A stretch of DNA of 23,720 bases from JAAYKS01 sp964479435 (lineage in GTDB: Bacteria; Bacillota; Clostridia; Saccharofermentanales; UBA5734), in NCBI GenBank assembly GCA_964479435.1, contig CAYZME010000028.1, positions 1 to 23,720 on the forward strand, read 5' to 3'. A program made the position numbers and the translations under genes. The notes under the pieces are model-generated. The model was not told the origin of the DNA. It worked only from the letters and a program-made list of their open reading frames with translations, and searched no databases. Below are positions 13,097-21,646 of the stretch, in pieces (positions within the stretch are counted from its first letter, which is position 1; every line of letters begins with the position of its first letter).

Positions 13097-14938
13097 ATGG
13101 GCGAATACCGTTCTGTACAAAAGCGGCTGGCGCGGGGGTGGAACACCTGGGATACGCGCAGCGTGCTCAGCCATGTGCTGTTGCCGGAAGCCTTGCGCGT
13201 CCGGCTGGGGGTAAAAAACTACGCTTCCAGTTCCTTTCTCACCGAAGCGTTTGTCTTGCGCACACCACCCGACCAGCAAGACGCGTTCAACCAGGCCCAG
13301 GTTTTTCCCGGCCCGCACGCCTACGACGGCTCCTATACCGAGCTGCGCGTCCGCTGGCAGGGGATCGAACTGGATATCCGCTCCGCGCATGACGGCGACG
13401 ATTGGGTCCTGTTGGTGGAACCGGTGGCCATGACCGCCTACCCGGCGACGCTGGTCGCCGAAGCCGGCATTCTCTACAATCGCCCCGGCTGGACCGCCCG
13501 CCGCGAAGACCACATCCTGGCCCACCTTCCCACCCGCGAGATCGCGATTTACTGCACAGGCGCACAACGCGCAGAGCCCAACTACCCGACCGACAGCCCG
13601 CATTTCGTCTGCTCCCTGACCGGGCCGGTCTGTCTCGCCACCGGGCACGCACGCACCATCGCGGGTGCGCGCGTGCTGTTGGCCGCGGCGCGCGAACGCC
13701 ACCTGGCGGGCATCGAGAAATACGGTGCGCACGCGCAACTCTACCACGCGATGCAGACCATCTTGGCCTGGGATACCATTTATGAGCCCAAAAAAGACCG
13801 CGTCTGCACACCGGTCAGCCGCAAGTGGAATATGAATTGGGGCGGCTATGTCCTGTTCGACTGGGATACCTATTTTGCCGGCTGGATGGCCGCGATCGAC
13901 CACCCGGACCTGGCCATCGCCAATATGGTGGAGATTTCCCATGAGCGCTCCCGCCACGGCTTTATCCCCAACTTCGCCGCCGACGAAAACAACATCTCTG
14001 ACGACCGCAGCCAACCGCCGGTCGGCTCGCTGGCGGTACGCGCCTTGTTGGATCGCTGGGGCGCCCAGTACAACTGGGTCGCCGCGGAAGTCTTTGACGA
14101 CCTCCTTTCATGGAACCGCTGGTGGCCCCGGGCGCGCCAGGTCACAGAGGGCCTGCTGGCCTGGGGTTGCCTGCCCAAACAAGAGGCCACCACCGGACAC
14201 TGGGCGACCAGTTCCGATTATTCCGACCTGCAAGGGGCGATGTGGGAATCCGGCCTCGACAATTCGCCCATGTACGACGCGGTCCCGTTTGATATCGAGC
14301 GGCGCGTACTCCTGTTGGCGGACGCCGGGCTGACGGCGCTTTATGTCGCCGATTGCCAGGCGCTCGCCGATCTGGCCGGCCGCCTCGGCAAATCCAAAGA
14401 ACAGGCGGAAATCCAAGAGCGTGCCGCCCCTTTCGCCCGCGCGTTGGCCGGCCTATGGCACGAGCAAGCGGGGATCTTTCTCAACCGCCGCACCGACACC
14501 GGCGACTGGTCTTTCCGCCTCTCGCCCACCCTCTTCTACCCTTTGATCTCCGGTACGGCCAGCCAGGCACAAGCCGAAAAAATGATGCAAAACCATTTCT
14601 TCAACACCGACAAATTTTTCGGCACCTATATCCTGCCTTCGATCAGCCGCGATGACCCCGCCTATGGCGACAACGATTACTGGCGCGGCCGGATCTGGGC
14701 GCCGATGAACTTTCTCGTCTATCTGGGACTGCGCAATTACGACCTGTCCGCCGCGCGACAGGCGCTGGCGGACAAATCCGCCGCTTTGTTGCTGCGGGAA
14801 TGGCTGGCAGACGGCCACATCCACGAAAACTACAATGCCGAAACGGGCGCGGGCTGCGACGTGAACACCAGCGACAGTTTCTATCACTGGGGCGGATTGC
14901 TGGCATTGATCCCTTTGATGGAAAAGGGCTTCGCCTGA
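13097..14938 (+). CDS. GH63/MGH1-like glycoside hydrolase
   Basis: A 613-residue enzyme of the trehalase-like (alpha/alpha)6-barrel group that includes bacterial GH63 and mannosyl-/glucosylglycerate hydrolases. Landmarks: GWNTWDTRSVLSHVLLP near the N-terminus (14-30), WGGYVLFDWDTYFAGW (248-263), WESGLDNSPMYD with the predicted general acid Asp388, and HENYNAETGAGC near the C-terminus with predicted general base Glu577. No signal peptide, so a cytoplasmic substrate is expected, such as an imported disaccharide or a glycosylglycerate-like solute; specificity cannot be read from sequence. The start at 13097 has AAAGAGG 5 nt upstream and gives the family-like N-terminus; an ATG at 13070 lacks a site. 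It is convergent with the dehydrogenase/transketolase genes, sharing their terminator region. Confidence 0.85.
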   Translation: MGEYRSVQKRLARGWNTWDTRSVLSHVLLPEALRVRLGVKNYASSSFLTEAFVLRTPPDQQDAFNQAQVFPGPHAYDGSYTELRVRWQGIELDIRSAHDGDDWVLLVEPVAMTAYPATLVAEAGILYNRPGWTARREDHILAHLPTREIAIYCTGAQRAEPNYPTDSPHFVCSLTGPVCLATGHARTIAGARVLLAAARERHLAGIEKYGAHAQLYHAMQTILAWDTIYEPKKDRVCTPVSRKWNMNWGGYVLFDWDTYFAGWMAAIDHPDLAIANMVEISHERSRHGFIPNFAADENNISDDRSQPPVGSLAVRALLDRWGAQYNWVAAEVFDDLLSWNRWWPRARQVTEGLLAWGCLPKQEATTGHWATSSDYSDLQGAMWESGLDNSPMYDAVPFDIERRVLLLADAGLTALYVADCQALADLAGRLGKSKEQAEIQERAAPFARALAGLWHEQAGIFLNRRTDTGDWSFRLSPTLFYPLISGTASQAQAEKMMQNHFFNTDKFFGTYILPSISRDDPAYGDNDYWRGRIWAPMNFLVYLGLRNYDLSAARQALADKSAALLLREWLADGHIHENYNAETGAGCDVNTSDSFYHWGGLLALIPLMEKGFA

Positions 14939-14973
14939 TCGCCTCCCGCTGTTGCCGCGGACGATCCGAAAAC

Positions 14974-15011
14974 AAAAAAGGTGCGCGCGGCTCGCCTGCC
15001 GCGCGCACCTT
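14974..15011. terminator. Strong hairpin terminator between the convergent glycoside hydrolase and dehydrogenase genes
   Basis: Perfect 14-bp stem AAGGTGCGCGCGGC (14978-14991) / GCCGCGCGCACCTT (14998-15011) with a 6-nt loop. On the minus strand it is followed by TTTTTTG (A-run 14974-14979), a textbook terminator for the transketolase/dehydrogenase operon. On the plus strand the tail TATCCTTTTA is weaker, so bidirectional use is likely but less efficient. Confidence 0.9.
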
Positions 15012-15041
15012 ATCCTTTTAATCCGTGTCAGCGGTCCGCTT

Positions 15042-16094
15042 CTACTCGATGGGTGTCAGCACCACTTTCATCGCTTCCCGGTTTTCGATCAGCTCAAAGC
15101 CCTTTTCCCACTGATCGAGCGGCAGCTCATGCGTGATCAGCTGCCCGAGGTCGACCTGGCCTTTTTTCATCAGCGTCAGGCACTTTTCCCATACATCCCA
15201 GGTGTGGGAGAAATGTCCCTGCAAGGTCGCGGATTTTTGCAACAGCTTGTCCAGCGTAAAGCCGACCGGCTTGGGTCCCCAGCCGATTTTTGTGATTTGG
15301 CCGCCGGGGCGCACCACATCCAGTGACAATTGCAAAGTCGCGGAGACGCCGGCGGTGTCGGCGACCACATCGACGCCGTATCCGTCGGTCAGCGCCATGA
15401 TTTTTTCAATCGCCCCCGGCTCCTGGCTGTTGACCGCGGCGGTCGCGCCATACGTCAACGCCATTTCCAGCCGCTGCTCGTCGCCGTTGGCGCCGACGGC
15501 GATGATTTCGCTCGCGCCGCAGAGCTGGGCCATCTTCATGCAAACCATACCGATGGGCCCCGGGCCGATGACAACCACGGTGTCGCCCGGTCGAATCCGG
15601 CTGTTGTCAACCATGGACTTGTAACCGACGCACAGCGGCTCGGTCAGGCTGGCATCGCGCAGCGGGACGTTGTCCGGCACCCGGTGCAAAATCCGCGCCG
15701 GAGCGCGCACATACGAGGCAAACGCGCCGTCCACCTGGAAGCCGTACCCCTTGCGGTCCCGGCACAGGTGGTAGCGGTTGGTGCGGCACATTTCGCAGAC
15801 GCCGCAATAGTCGGCGTGGGTTTCGACGGTCACCCGGTCGCCCACCTGCCAGCCCCGGACGTTGGCGCCGACTTCGGCGATCGTGCCGGCAAACTCATGG
15901 CCAAAGATGATCGGCACGGCGACCGAGAGGTTGGTCAAATTCAGATGCATATGCGGATCGGTGCCGCAAATGCCGATGTAAGCGACTTTGATCAGGGTAT
16001 CGTCGGGTCCGATCTGGGGGATGGGCCGGTCCATGACCGCGGTTTCACCCGCGTTGGCCCCGTATTTGACCACAGCTTTCATGGTTCCATTCAT
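15042..16094 (-). CDS. Zinc-dependent medium-chain alcohol/polyol dehydrogenase
   Basis: A 350-residue MDR-family dehydrogenase of the sorbitol/threonine dehydrogenase type. Catalytic zinc ligands Cys43 (GICGTD), His66-Glu67 (GHEFAG) and Glu152 are present. The structural zinc cysteines are Cys97, Cys100, Cys103 and Cys111 (YCGVCEMC...C). The nucleotide-binding motif is GPGPIG (177-182). It probably interconverts a polyol or secondary alcohol and a ketone with NAD(H), but the substrate is not determinable. It lies 41 nt after the transketolase C-terminal subunit, and a terminator follows, so the three genes form one operon. The annotated start is 16094; an in-frame ATG at 16082 is an alternative, with neither ribosome site outstanding. 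Confidence 0.9.
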   Translation of the reverse strand: MNGTMKAVVKYGANAGETAVMDRPIPQIGPDDTLIKVAYIGICGTDPHMHLNLTNLSVAVPIIFGHEFAGTIAEVGANVRGWQVGDRVTVETHADYCGVCEMCRTNRYHLCRDRKGYGFQVDGAFASYVRAPARILHRVPDNVPLRDASLTEPLCVGYKSMVDNSRIRPGDTVVVIGPGPIGMVCMKMAQLCGASEIIAVGANGDEQRLEMALTYGATAAVNSQEPGAIEKIMALTDGYGVDVVADTAGVSATLQLSLDVVRPGGQITKIGWGPKPVGFTLDKLLQKSATLQGHFSHTWDVWEKCLTLMKKGQVDLGQLITHELPLDQWEKGFELIENREAMKVVLTPIE

Positions 16095-16135
16095 ATTTCA
16101 GGTTCCATCCTTTCCTTTATCGCGCGATAAACCGC

Positions 16136-17071
16136 TCAATCGCGGGCGATCACGGCGCGCGCCTGGTCGGCGATGTGGGCGCTGGTCAGGCCATAGTGCG
16201 CCAACAGGTCTTCGTACTGGTGGGACGATTGCCCAAACTGATCCATCACCGCGACGGCCTCCAGCGGCAAGCCGGTGCCCCGCAGCGCGTACGCCACCGC
16301 CGATGTCAAGCCGCCGATCAGCGAGTGTTCTTCGGCGCTCACGACCCCGCGGGTCCCACGCGCGGCTGCGCGGATCACTTCATCGTCCAGCGGTTTGAGG
16401 GTGCTGACATTGACCACCCGCACGGAGATGCCCTCGTCGGCGAGCGCGTCCGCCGCTTCCAGCGCCAACGATACCATCTTGCCCATGCAGAAAACGGTCA
16501 CATCGGTTCCCGGACGCACGACATACGGCTGGCCGATGGTGAACGAATAATCCGCCGGCAGCAGATCGGGCAGGTCGTTGCGACAGGAGCGGATAAAGAC
16601 CGGCCCCTGGTGATCGACCACGGTCTCGATCATGCGTTCCATTTCGATCCCGTCGGCGGGGCACAGCACGGTCATGTGTGGCAAAACCCGCATAATCGCG
16701 ATGTCGTCGATCGACTGATGGGTCGCGCCGTCGCCGAAATCCGACAGGCCCGAACTGGAGCCAATGATGCGCACATTGAGGCGCGCGGTGCACACGCTGG
16801 TGCGAATCTGATCGTAGGGACGCCCGCTGGCGAAAACGGCAAAGGTATTGGCAAACGGCTGTTTGCCCGCCAGTGCCAGCCCGGCGGCAAACGAGATCAT
16901 ATCGGCTTCGGCGATGCCGATTTCAAAATGGCGGTCGGGGTACGCGGCCTCAAACAGCGCGCTCATCGTCGACTTGCCCAGATCCGCTTCGCACATCACC
17001 AGATCCGTCCGCGTCGCCCCCAGGCGCACCATGGTTTCACCATATACCCGTCGTTGATTTTGCATTCTCAT
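16136..17071 (-). CDS. Transketolase, C-terminal subunit (split type)
   Basis: 311 residues covering the pyrimidine-binding and C-terminal domains of transketolase. Typical segments: the FEIGIAEADMISFAAGLALAG region that holds the catalytic glutamate contacting the ThDP pyrimidine, a GLSDFGDGATHQSIDDIA loop, and a C-terminal domain with VVNVSTLKPLD and SAEEHSLIGGL. It must pair with the N-terminal subunit encoded just upstream, whose stop overlaps its start (ATGA at 17068-17071), with GGAGG 7-8 nt before. Split transketolases are common in Clostridia and archaea and are often dedicated to a particular sugar pathway rather than the housekeeping pentose phosphate route. The dehydrogenase immediately downstream supports such a role. 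Confidence 0.93.
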   Translation of the reverse strand: MRMQNQRRVYGETMVRLGATRTDLVMCEADLGKSTMSALFEAAYPDRHFEIGIAEADMISFAAGLALAGKQPFANTFAVFASGRPYDQIRTSVCTARLNVRIIGSSSGLSDFGDGATHQSIDDIAIMRVLPHMTVLCPADGIEMERMIETVVDHQGPVFIRSCRNDLPDLLPADYSFTIGQPYVVRPGTDVTVFCMGKMVSLALEAADALADEGISVRVVNVSTLKPLDDEVIRAAARGTRGVVSAEEHSLIGGLTSAVAYALRGTGLPLEAVAVMDQFGQSSHQYEDLLAHYGLTSAHIADQARAVIARD

Positions 17072-17928
17072 CTGGACACCTCCTCAACGGCTCCCGGCTG
17101 TACAAGGCTTTGGCTCATAAACAGCTCGATGGCGGCATCGCATTGCTCCGGGGTCAGGGTGCCGTTGTGATAATTCGCGTTGCCCTCCGCGTAATCCAGC
17201 CCTTTGCCTTTGATGGTATGGGCGATGATGATGCTGGGTTTTCCTTTTATTGCCGCGGCCGCGGCAAACGCGTCGGTCATCGACTGGACGTCGTGTCCGT
17301 CCGCCTCGATCGTATGCCAGCCAAAAGCGTCCCATTTCTCCCGGTAAGGGGTGGTGTCAAACCGCTCGTGCACAGTGCCCATCGCCTGCACCGTGTTGTA
17401 GTCCAGAATCGCGGTTAGATTGTCGAGCTTGTGCACACGCGCGGTCATCGCCGCTTCCCAGATCTGACCCTCGGCCAGCTCGCCGTCGCCGACGACGCAA
17501 TACACCCGCGCCGGGCTGTGGTCCAAGCGCAGACCGGCGGCCAGGCCGCACGCCATCGACAGGCCCTGCCCCAAAGACCCCGTATTGGCCTCGATGCCGG
17601 GCAGTTTTGTCAGATCGGGATGCCCTTGCAGGCGGCTGCCCAATTTTTTGAGCGTCAGCAGTTCCTCGACGGGAAAGTATCCCGCCAGCGCCATCGCCGC
17701 GTACTGCACGATCCCGGCATGCCCTTTGCTGAGGATCAGGCGATCGCGCTCCGGCCAGGCTGGGTCCGCGGGCCGGATCTTCATCACGCGAAAGTACAAC
17801 GTCGCCATGATCTCAGCGAGCGAAAAAGAACCGCCAAAATGACCTGGCGTCGCAGGGCCCACCATCCGCACAATCTCCGCGCGGATCCGATGGGCGATGC
17901 ATTGGATCGATTTGTTGTCTTTACCCAT
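17068..17928 (-). CDS. Transketolase, N-terminal subunit (split type)
   Basis: A 286-residue ThDP diphosphate-binding half. The thiamine motif is GDGE (147-150) extending to Asn178 in LDYNTVQ. Also present are the LSKGHAG motif (66-72), HPDLTKLPGIEANTGSLGQG (103-122), and IIIAHTIKGKG. It transfers two-carbon ketol units between sugar phosphates together with the C-terminal subunit. First gene of the operon; the start at 17928 is preceded by AAAGGA at a suitable distance. The 105-nt space to the upstream gene contains a TAGAAT box (near 18015-18020 on the minus strand) without a convincing -35, so I do not call a promoter. Confidence 0.94.
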   Translation of the reverse strand: MGKDNKSIQCIAHRIRAEIVRMVGPATPGHFGGSFSLAEIMATLYFRVMKIRPADPAWPERDRLILSKGHAGIVQYAAMALAGYFPVEELLTLKKLGSRLQGHPDLTKLPGIEANTGSLGQGLSMACGLAAGLRLDHSPARVYCVVGDGELAEGQIWEAAMTARVHKLDNLTAILDYNTVQAMGTVHERFDTTPYREKWDAFGWHTIEADGHDVQSMTDAFAAAAAIKGKPSIIIAHTIKGKGLDYAEGNANYHNGTLTPEQCDAAIELFMSQSLVQPGAVEEVSR

Positions 17929-18033
17929 ATCTAAATCCTTTCTTTTCGCGACCGGTTTGCCCCTGGCGGCGCACGTCGTGAACGGGGATGTCGTCGCATA
18001 AATACCACGCCTATTCTAACATATGGGGGAGCG

Positions 18034-19623
18034 TCATCCGCCGGCCGCGGCCGTCTGTGAAGGGGTGGGCGTAAAGCGGGTGGCGCGCGCGATCGCTTCG
18101 GCGACCGCTTTGCTTTGGCGGCCCAAACGGATCTCGGAGATCAGGCCATCGCTTAAAACAAACTCCGCGCGATCCTCGGCCAGAAGCGACCCGACGGACC
18201 AATCCCAGACGTCGGCGTACGGGAAATGCAGCAAAACGGCTTTGCGCGGATCGCCCACGGCCAGCCCCGAGCCGGTGCGCCAATCGCCCCCGTGCAGTTC
18301 GATGCCGTATACATGGCCCTGGAAAGCCTGCAGGCGGTCGTCGGCAGTCCCGACCAGCGTGATGGTCGCATCCTGGTAATAGGCGCGGATGATCCGCAGA
18401 TTCGGGTCGAACGGGGCGGAAGCCGGCCAGGCGTCGTACGACAAGCGGAAGCCGAACCGGGTGTTGAGCTCAAATGAATACGCATACTCCCCCAGCGCGA
18501 GTGTTTGTTTGCCGAGCGCGTAGACCGACATGTCGTCGCGGGCGGGATTGACCGGCACCAAATCGATGATGCGCATGCGATCAAACCCTTCTTTGACGAT
18601 TTCCACCGTCCGGCTCGCGGGAGAGGTGAGTCCGGGCGTGACCGTTGGCTGGGGCGTCGGGCTGGGGGGCGCGGTCGGCTCACCGTCGCTAAGCCCCGGA
18701 GAAGGGGTCAGGCGCGGCGCGCTTTCGAAATACGGGCGGTAGGTCAGGTGGTTTTCATACAACACGCCCGACTGCTCATACACAAAGCTGTCGATGCGGG
18801 CCTGCAACAGGCGGAACGTGCCGGCTTTGGCGGGGATGCACCGCTGATAAAAGCGGATGGTCTCCACCGCTTTGGCCGCGCGGATGGCCGGATCGTTGAC
18901 GACGCTGTCCACCAAAACCGAGAGCGCGTCCACGTTGCCCTTTTCGACGGCGTCAAAATACAAAACACCATACGCCTGGATGGACAAGACCCCGTCGATC
19001 CAGTCGCGCGAAAAATAATAGCCCCCATCTTCTTTCTGGTGGAGAAAGACGGCAAACTGCTCTTGCGCGCCGGCCGTATTCTCATACACGAGCCAGTACC
19101 CGGTCAGCGTTTCCGTCAGCTGCGCGTACCGTTTCGAGTGTGAAAGAATGTCCTGCCTGACTTCGGCTATTTCCGACGCCGACAGCGGCGCGTAAGATGT
19201 GATGCGGCCGCGGATGCCACTGCGCAGCAAAGCCACATACTGGTAGAACGTATCGCTGTCGATGTCGGCGCGCTGTGATTCGGGGAAGGTGGCGAACAAT
19301 TCGTCAAAACGCGCGTCATGCAGGATCATTTCGATCAATTGCTGGACGAGCGCGCTGTCACTCAGCCCCGTGACGACCGGGCGGGTGGGCGCGGGCGTGG
19401 CGGCGGGGGTGTTCGTCGGCTGTTGCGTGCCGGTCGTCGGCGGCGGCACCGTCGGGTGCCGTCCGTTGCGCTCCAGCCAACCCGCTCCCCAAAAAGCAGC
19501 GGCGCCCAACACCGCGAGGACAGCCACAGCCGCCAGCGCGAGGCCGGTTTTCCAGATGATCTTGCTAATGCGTTTTTGGGCCATACGTCGCAGCTCCGGC
19601 TCGGGTGATCGGGTCGGTTCCAT
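18034..19623 (-). CDS. Membrane-anchored protein of unknown function encoded behind sigH
   Basis: 529 residues: a short basic cytoplasmic N-terminus, one transmembrane helix (about residues 25-48, TGLALAAVAVLAVLGAAAFW), and a Pro/Thr-rich extracytoplasmic linker (about 55-85). Next comes an alpha-rich domain (~90-310), a second Pro/Thr/Ser linker (~315-350, TPSPGL...PTAPPSPTPQPTVTPG) and a C-terminal domain with YAYSFELNTRFGFRLSYDAW and a GDPRKAVLLHFPYADVW stretch. The last part is loosely like stalk-anchored sensor or copper-amine-oxidase-N-like domains, but I do not recognise a family. Its ATG overlaps the sigH stop as TAATG with AAGG upstream, implying translational coupling; an internal ATG at 19584 is possible. 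Coupling to the sigma factor gene makes an envelope or stationary-phase role a reasonable guess only. Confidence 0.7.
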   Translation of the reverse strand: MEPTRSPEPELRRMAQKRISKIIWKTGLALAAVAVLAVLGAAAFWGAGWLERNGRHPTVPPPTTGTQQPTNTPAATPAPTRPVVTGLSDSALVQQLIEMILHDARFDELFATFPESQRADIDSDTFYQYVALLRSGIRGRITSYAPLSASEIAEVRQDILSHSKRYAQLTETLTGYWLVYENTAGAQEQFAVFLHQKEDGGYYFSRDWIDGVLSIQAYGVLYFDAVEKGNVDALSVLVDSVVNDPAIRAAKAVETIRFYQRCIPAKAGTFRLLQARIDSFVYEQSGVLYENHLTYRPYFESAPRLTPSPGLSDGEPTAPPSPTPQPTVTPGLTSPASRTVEIVKEGFDRMRIIDLVPVNPARDDMSVYALGKQTLALGEYAYSFELNTRFGFRLSYDAWPASAPFDPNLRIIRAYYQDATITLVGTADDRLQAFQGHVYGIELHGGDWRTGSGLAVGDPRKAVLLHFPYADVWDWSVGSLLAEDRAEFVLSDGLISEIRLGRQSKAVAEAIARATRFTPTPSQTAAAGG

Positions 19624-20270
19624 TATACCTTGTTACTACGTGGCGGTTCTGTGTCGCTTGCGATGGAACGGCGAAAATGACGGGCGAATTTGTCGCGAGC
19701 GCGGCGGACCGCGTTGTCGATGGATTTGACGTCACGCCCCAGACAATCCGCCGCCTCGCGGTAGCTCAAATGCGCCAGCAGCAGCCGCAGGGCCGCGCGC
19801 TCCAGCGCGCTCAACTCGGTTTGCATGAAACGGCGGACGTCCGCGGCGGCTTCCGCCGACAGCAACCGGCTCTCGGGGTCCTCATCGGTCGCCAGGGGGC
19901 CAAACCAGGCCCAGGTCTCTTCTCCATCCGGGTCGGTAAACCCCTGCAGACTGAGCGAATCGTTGAGCGGGCGGTGTTTTTCACGGGCGGCGGCGCGAAC
20001 CGCGTCCAGGATCTGGGCGGTGACACAGCGGGCGGCGAACGTGCGAAAAGACGCCCCCCGCGCCGGATCAAAATCGCGGACGGCTTTGAACAAGCCGATC
20101 ATCCCTTCCTGGACCACGTCCTCGTGGTCCGAACCGGCGATAAACATCGAGGCGGAGCGCGCCCGAACCAGCGGCTTATACCGCGTCAGCAACTGCGCGA
20201 AAGCCTGGTCGTCGCCACCCTGCGCGCGCGCGATTAGGGTGATGTCGTCGGGTGTGTGCCGCTCCGCCAT
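19623..20270 (-). CDS. sigH: RNA polymerase sigma-H type factor (Spo0H-like)
   Basis: A 215-residue sigma-70-family factor. Region 2 contains SDHEDVVQEGMIGLFKAVRDFD (about 47-68) and the melting/recognition segment GASFRTFAARCVTAQILDAV. Region 4 contains LSYREAADCLGRDVKSIDNA, whose KSIDNA.RR recognition helix is characteristic of SigH. SigH drives the transition to stationary phase, sporulation onset and competence in Bacilli; it is also kept in non-sporulating Bacillota. Position after rlmB (7-nt gap) in the cysE-cysS-mrnC-rlmB block supports orthology. Usual neighbours yacP (between rlmB and sigH) and rpmG-secE-nusG (after sigH) are not here; instead a membrane protein gene overlaps its stop. 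Confidence 0.93.
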   Translation of the reverse strand: MAERHTPDDITLIARAQGGDDQAFAQLLTRYKPLVRARSASMFIAGSDHEDVVQEGMIGLFKAVRDFDPARGASFRTFAARCVTAQILDAVRAAAREKHRPLNDSLSLQGFTDPDGEETWAWFGPLATDEDPESRLLSAEAAADVRRFMQTELSALERAALRLLLAHLSYREAADCLGRDVKSIDNAVRRARDKFARHFRRSIASDTEPPRSNKV

Positions 20271-20277
20271 CTTTTAC

Positions 20278-21219
20278 TCATTTCCCCGCCGTGCGCTGGC
20301 GTTGGGCTTCGAAAACGACGATGCCGGCCGCGACGGCGACATTGAGAGAGTTGATCTGCCCCCGCATGGGGATGCCGACCAGAAAATCACAGTGCTCCCG
20401 CACCAGGCGCCCCAATCCATCCCCCTCGCTGCCGATCACGATCGCCATCGCCCCGGAATAGTCCGCCCGGTCGTACGGGGTGGACCCGGACGCGTCGGTG
20501 CCGGCGATCCAGAATCCGTCCTTTTTTAGCGCTTCCAGGGTCGCGACCAGATTGACCACCCGCGCGACCGGCACATGCTCGATCGCCCCGGCCGACGCTT
20601 TGGCGGTCAGCGCGTCCAGCCCGACGGAGTTGCGGGCGGGAACAATCACACAGTGGACGCCGGCGGCATCCGCGATCCGCAGAATCGAGCCGAGATTATA
20701 GGGGTCCTTGAGCTCGTCCAGGAGCAGAACCAACGGCTCCTCGCCCCGCGCGCGGGCGGCTGCGATGACCTGCTGCCAATCGGCGTAGGCGTGGGCGGCG
20801 GCCTGCGCGATCACCCCCTGGTGGCCTTTGGTGTAGGACATCCGGTCCAGCGTCGCGCGGTCGACGGTCAGGATCACGGCGCCGGTCGCGCGGGCTTGCG
20901 CGACCAGGCGTCCCAGCAAGGGGTCGGGCCGTGAACCCGCGGGCCGCAAAACCCACATTTTGTGGAGGGTGCGGCCGGCCTTCAACGCCTCCTGAACCGG
21001 ATTGCGGCCTTCCAGCCAACCCTCGGGGATGGGGCGGGCCACCTCCTCCGGCCTCTCAGGAGTTGTCGGCCTCCCCGCCGGCGCATCGGGCGCCCGCGGG
21101 GACCGGTTCCGCCTGTCGACAGGCGCCGTCCCTTTGTGGCAGCGGTCCGGCGGGGGCGGCGGGTTCCGGCGCGGCTCCTGCCCGCCCGCGGCGTGTGTGT
21201 TTTTACGCGTTTTGGCCAT
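20278..21219 (-). CDS. rlmB: 23S rRNA (guanosine(2251)-2'-O)-methyltransferase with a long disordered N-terminal extension
   Basis: A 313-residue SPOUT (TrmH-type) methyltransferase. SAM/knot motifs are clear: LLDELKDPYNLGSILRIADA, IVIGSEGDGLGRLV and the C-terminal MRGQINSLNVAVAAGIVVFE. It methylates the ribose of a conserved guanosine in the 23S rRNA P-loop. The start is placed at 21219 (MAKTRKN), with GGGAGCGG upstream; a further in-frame ATG at 21267 would extend deep into mrnC. Residues ~1-72 are Arg/Pro/Gly-rich and look disordered before the canonical substrate-binding domain begins at about WLEGRNPVQEAL; most RlmB proteins have a much shorter lead. It overlaps the mrnC stop by 17 nt, indicating co-translation. 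Confidence 0.93.
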   Translation of the reverse strand: MAKTRKNTHAAGGQEPRRNPPPPPDRCHKGTAPVDRRNRSPRAPDAPAGRPTTPERPEEVARPIPEGWLEGRNPVQEALKAGRTLHKMWVLRPAGSRPDPLLGRLVAQARATGAVILTVDRATLDRMSYTKGHQGVIAQAAAHAYADWQQVIAAARARGEEPLVLLLDELKDPYNLGSILRIADAAGVHCVIVPARNSVGLDALTAKASAGAIEHVPVARVVNLVATLEALKKDGFWIAGTDASGSTPYDRADYSGAMAIVIGSEGDGLGRLVREHCDFLVGIPMRGQINSLNVAVAAGIVVFEAQRQRTAGK

Positions 21220-21646
21220 GTGTGTCCGCTCCCGAATCTGCGGCGGTGCCGGTTTCGCAGGCCACAAACGTGGCTTGCAGGAGTTCCTGCAATCGCTCGT
21301 CCTGATGCTGTAAATAAAGATAACCGATCACGGCTTCCAGGCCGGTCGCCATGCGGTATTCCACCGGATCGGCGTTGCGCGGGGTGCTGCCGGCGGCGTG
21401 ATTGCGCGCGCGCTGGTAGATGGCCTGTTCGGCCGCGGTCAGCAGCGGTTGGATCGCCCGCACCGCGCGCGCCTGCGCGCCGGCGCAAACGACCTGGATT
21501 GTGCGCGTATGCAGGGCCCCCGAAGGTTGCTTGAAATGCCCCGCCAGCCGCATCCGCGCGGCCAGTTCGAAGACCGCGTCGCCGATATACGCCAGGACGC
21601 TCGTGGGGATTTCCCGCGGATCGGTTCCGGGCGGCAGGCGGTTCAT
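21203..21646 (-). CDS. mrnC: Mini-ribonuclease III
   Basis: A 147-residue RNase III catalytic domain without a dsRNA-binding domain, as expected for Mini-III, which trims 23S rRNA ends. LAYIGDAVFELAAR carries Asp23, matching the catalytic aspartate position of the B. subtilis enzyme. The second acidic motif lies in YRMATGLEAVIGYLYL (Glu104). The start overlaps the cysS stop (ATGA at 21643-21646) and the stop lies inside rlmB, so the three genes are translationally linked. The C-terminal ~20 residues are variable. Confidence 0.94.
   Translation of the reverse strand: MNRLPPGTDPREIPTSVLAYIGDAVFELAARMRLAGHFKQPSGALHTRTIQVVCAGAQARAVRAIQPLLTAAEQAIYQRARNHAAGSTPRNADPVEYRMATGLEAVIGYLYLQHQDERLQELLQATFVACETGTAADSGADTHGQNA

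Noticed and set aside
13022..14014. 330-codon minus-strand open frame opposite the glycoside hydrolase
   Set aside because: Antisense shadow; the plus-strand frame has conserved GH63 motifs.
16175..17170. 331-codon plus-strand open frame opposite the transketolase subunits
   Set aside because: Antisense shadow spanning two genes joined by an ATGA overlap.
17929..18033. TAGAAT box as a transketolase operon promoter
   Set aside because: No acceptable -35 hexamer at 16-18 bp; left uncalled.
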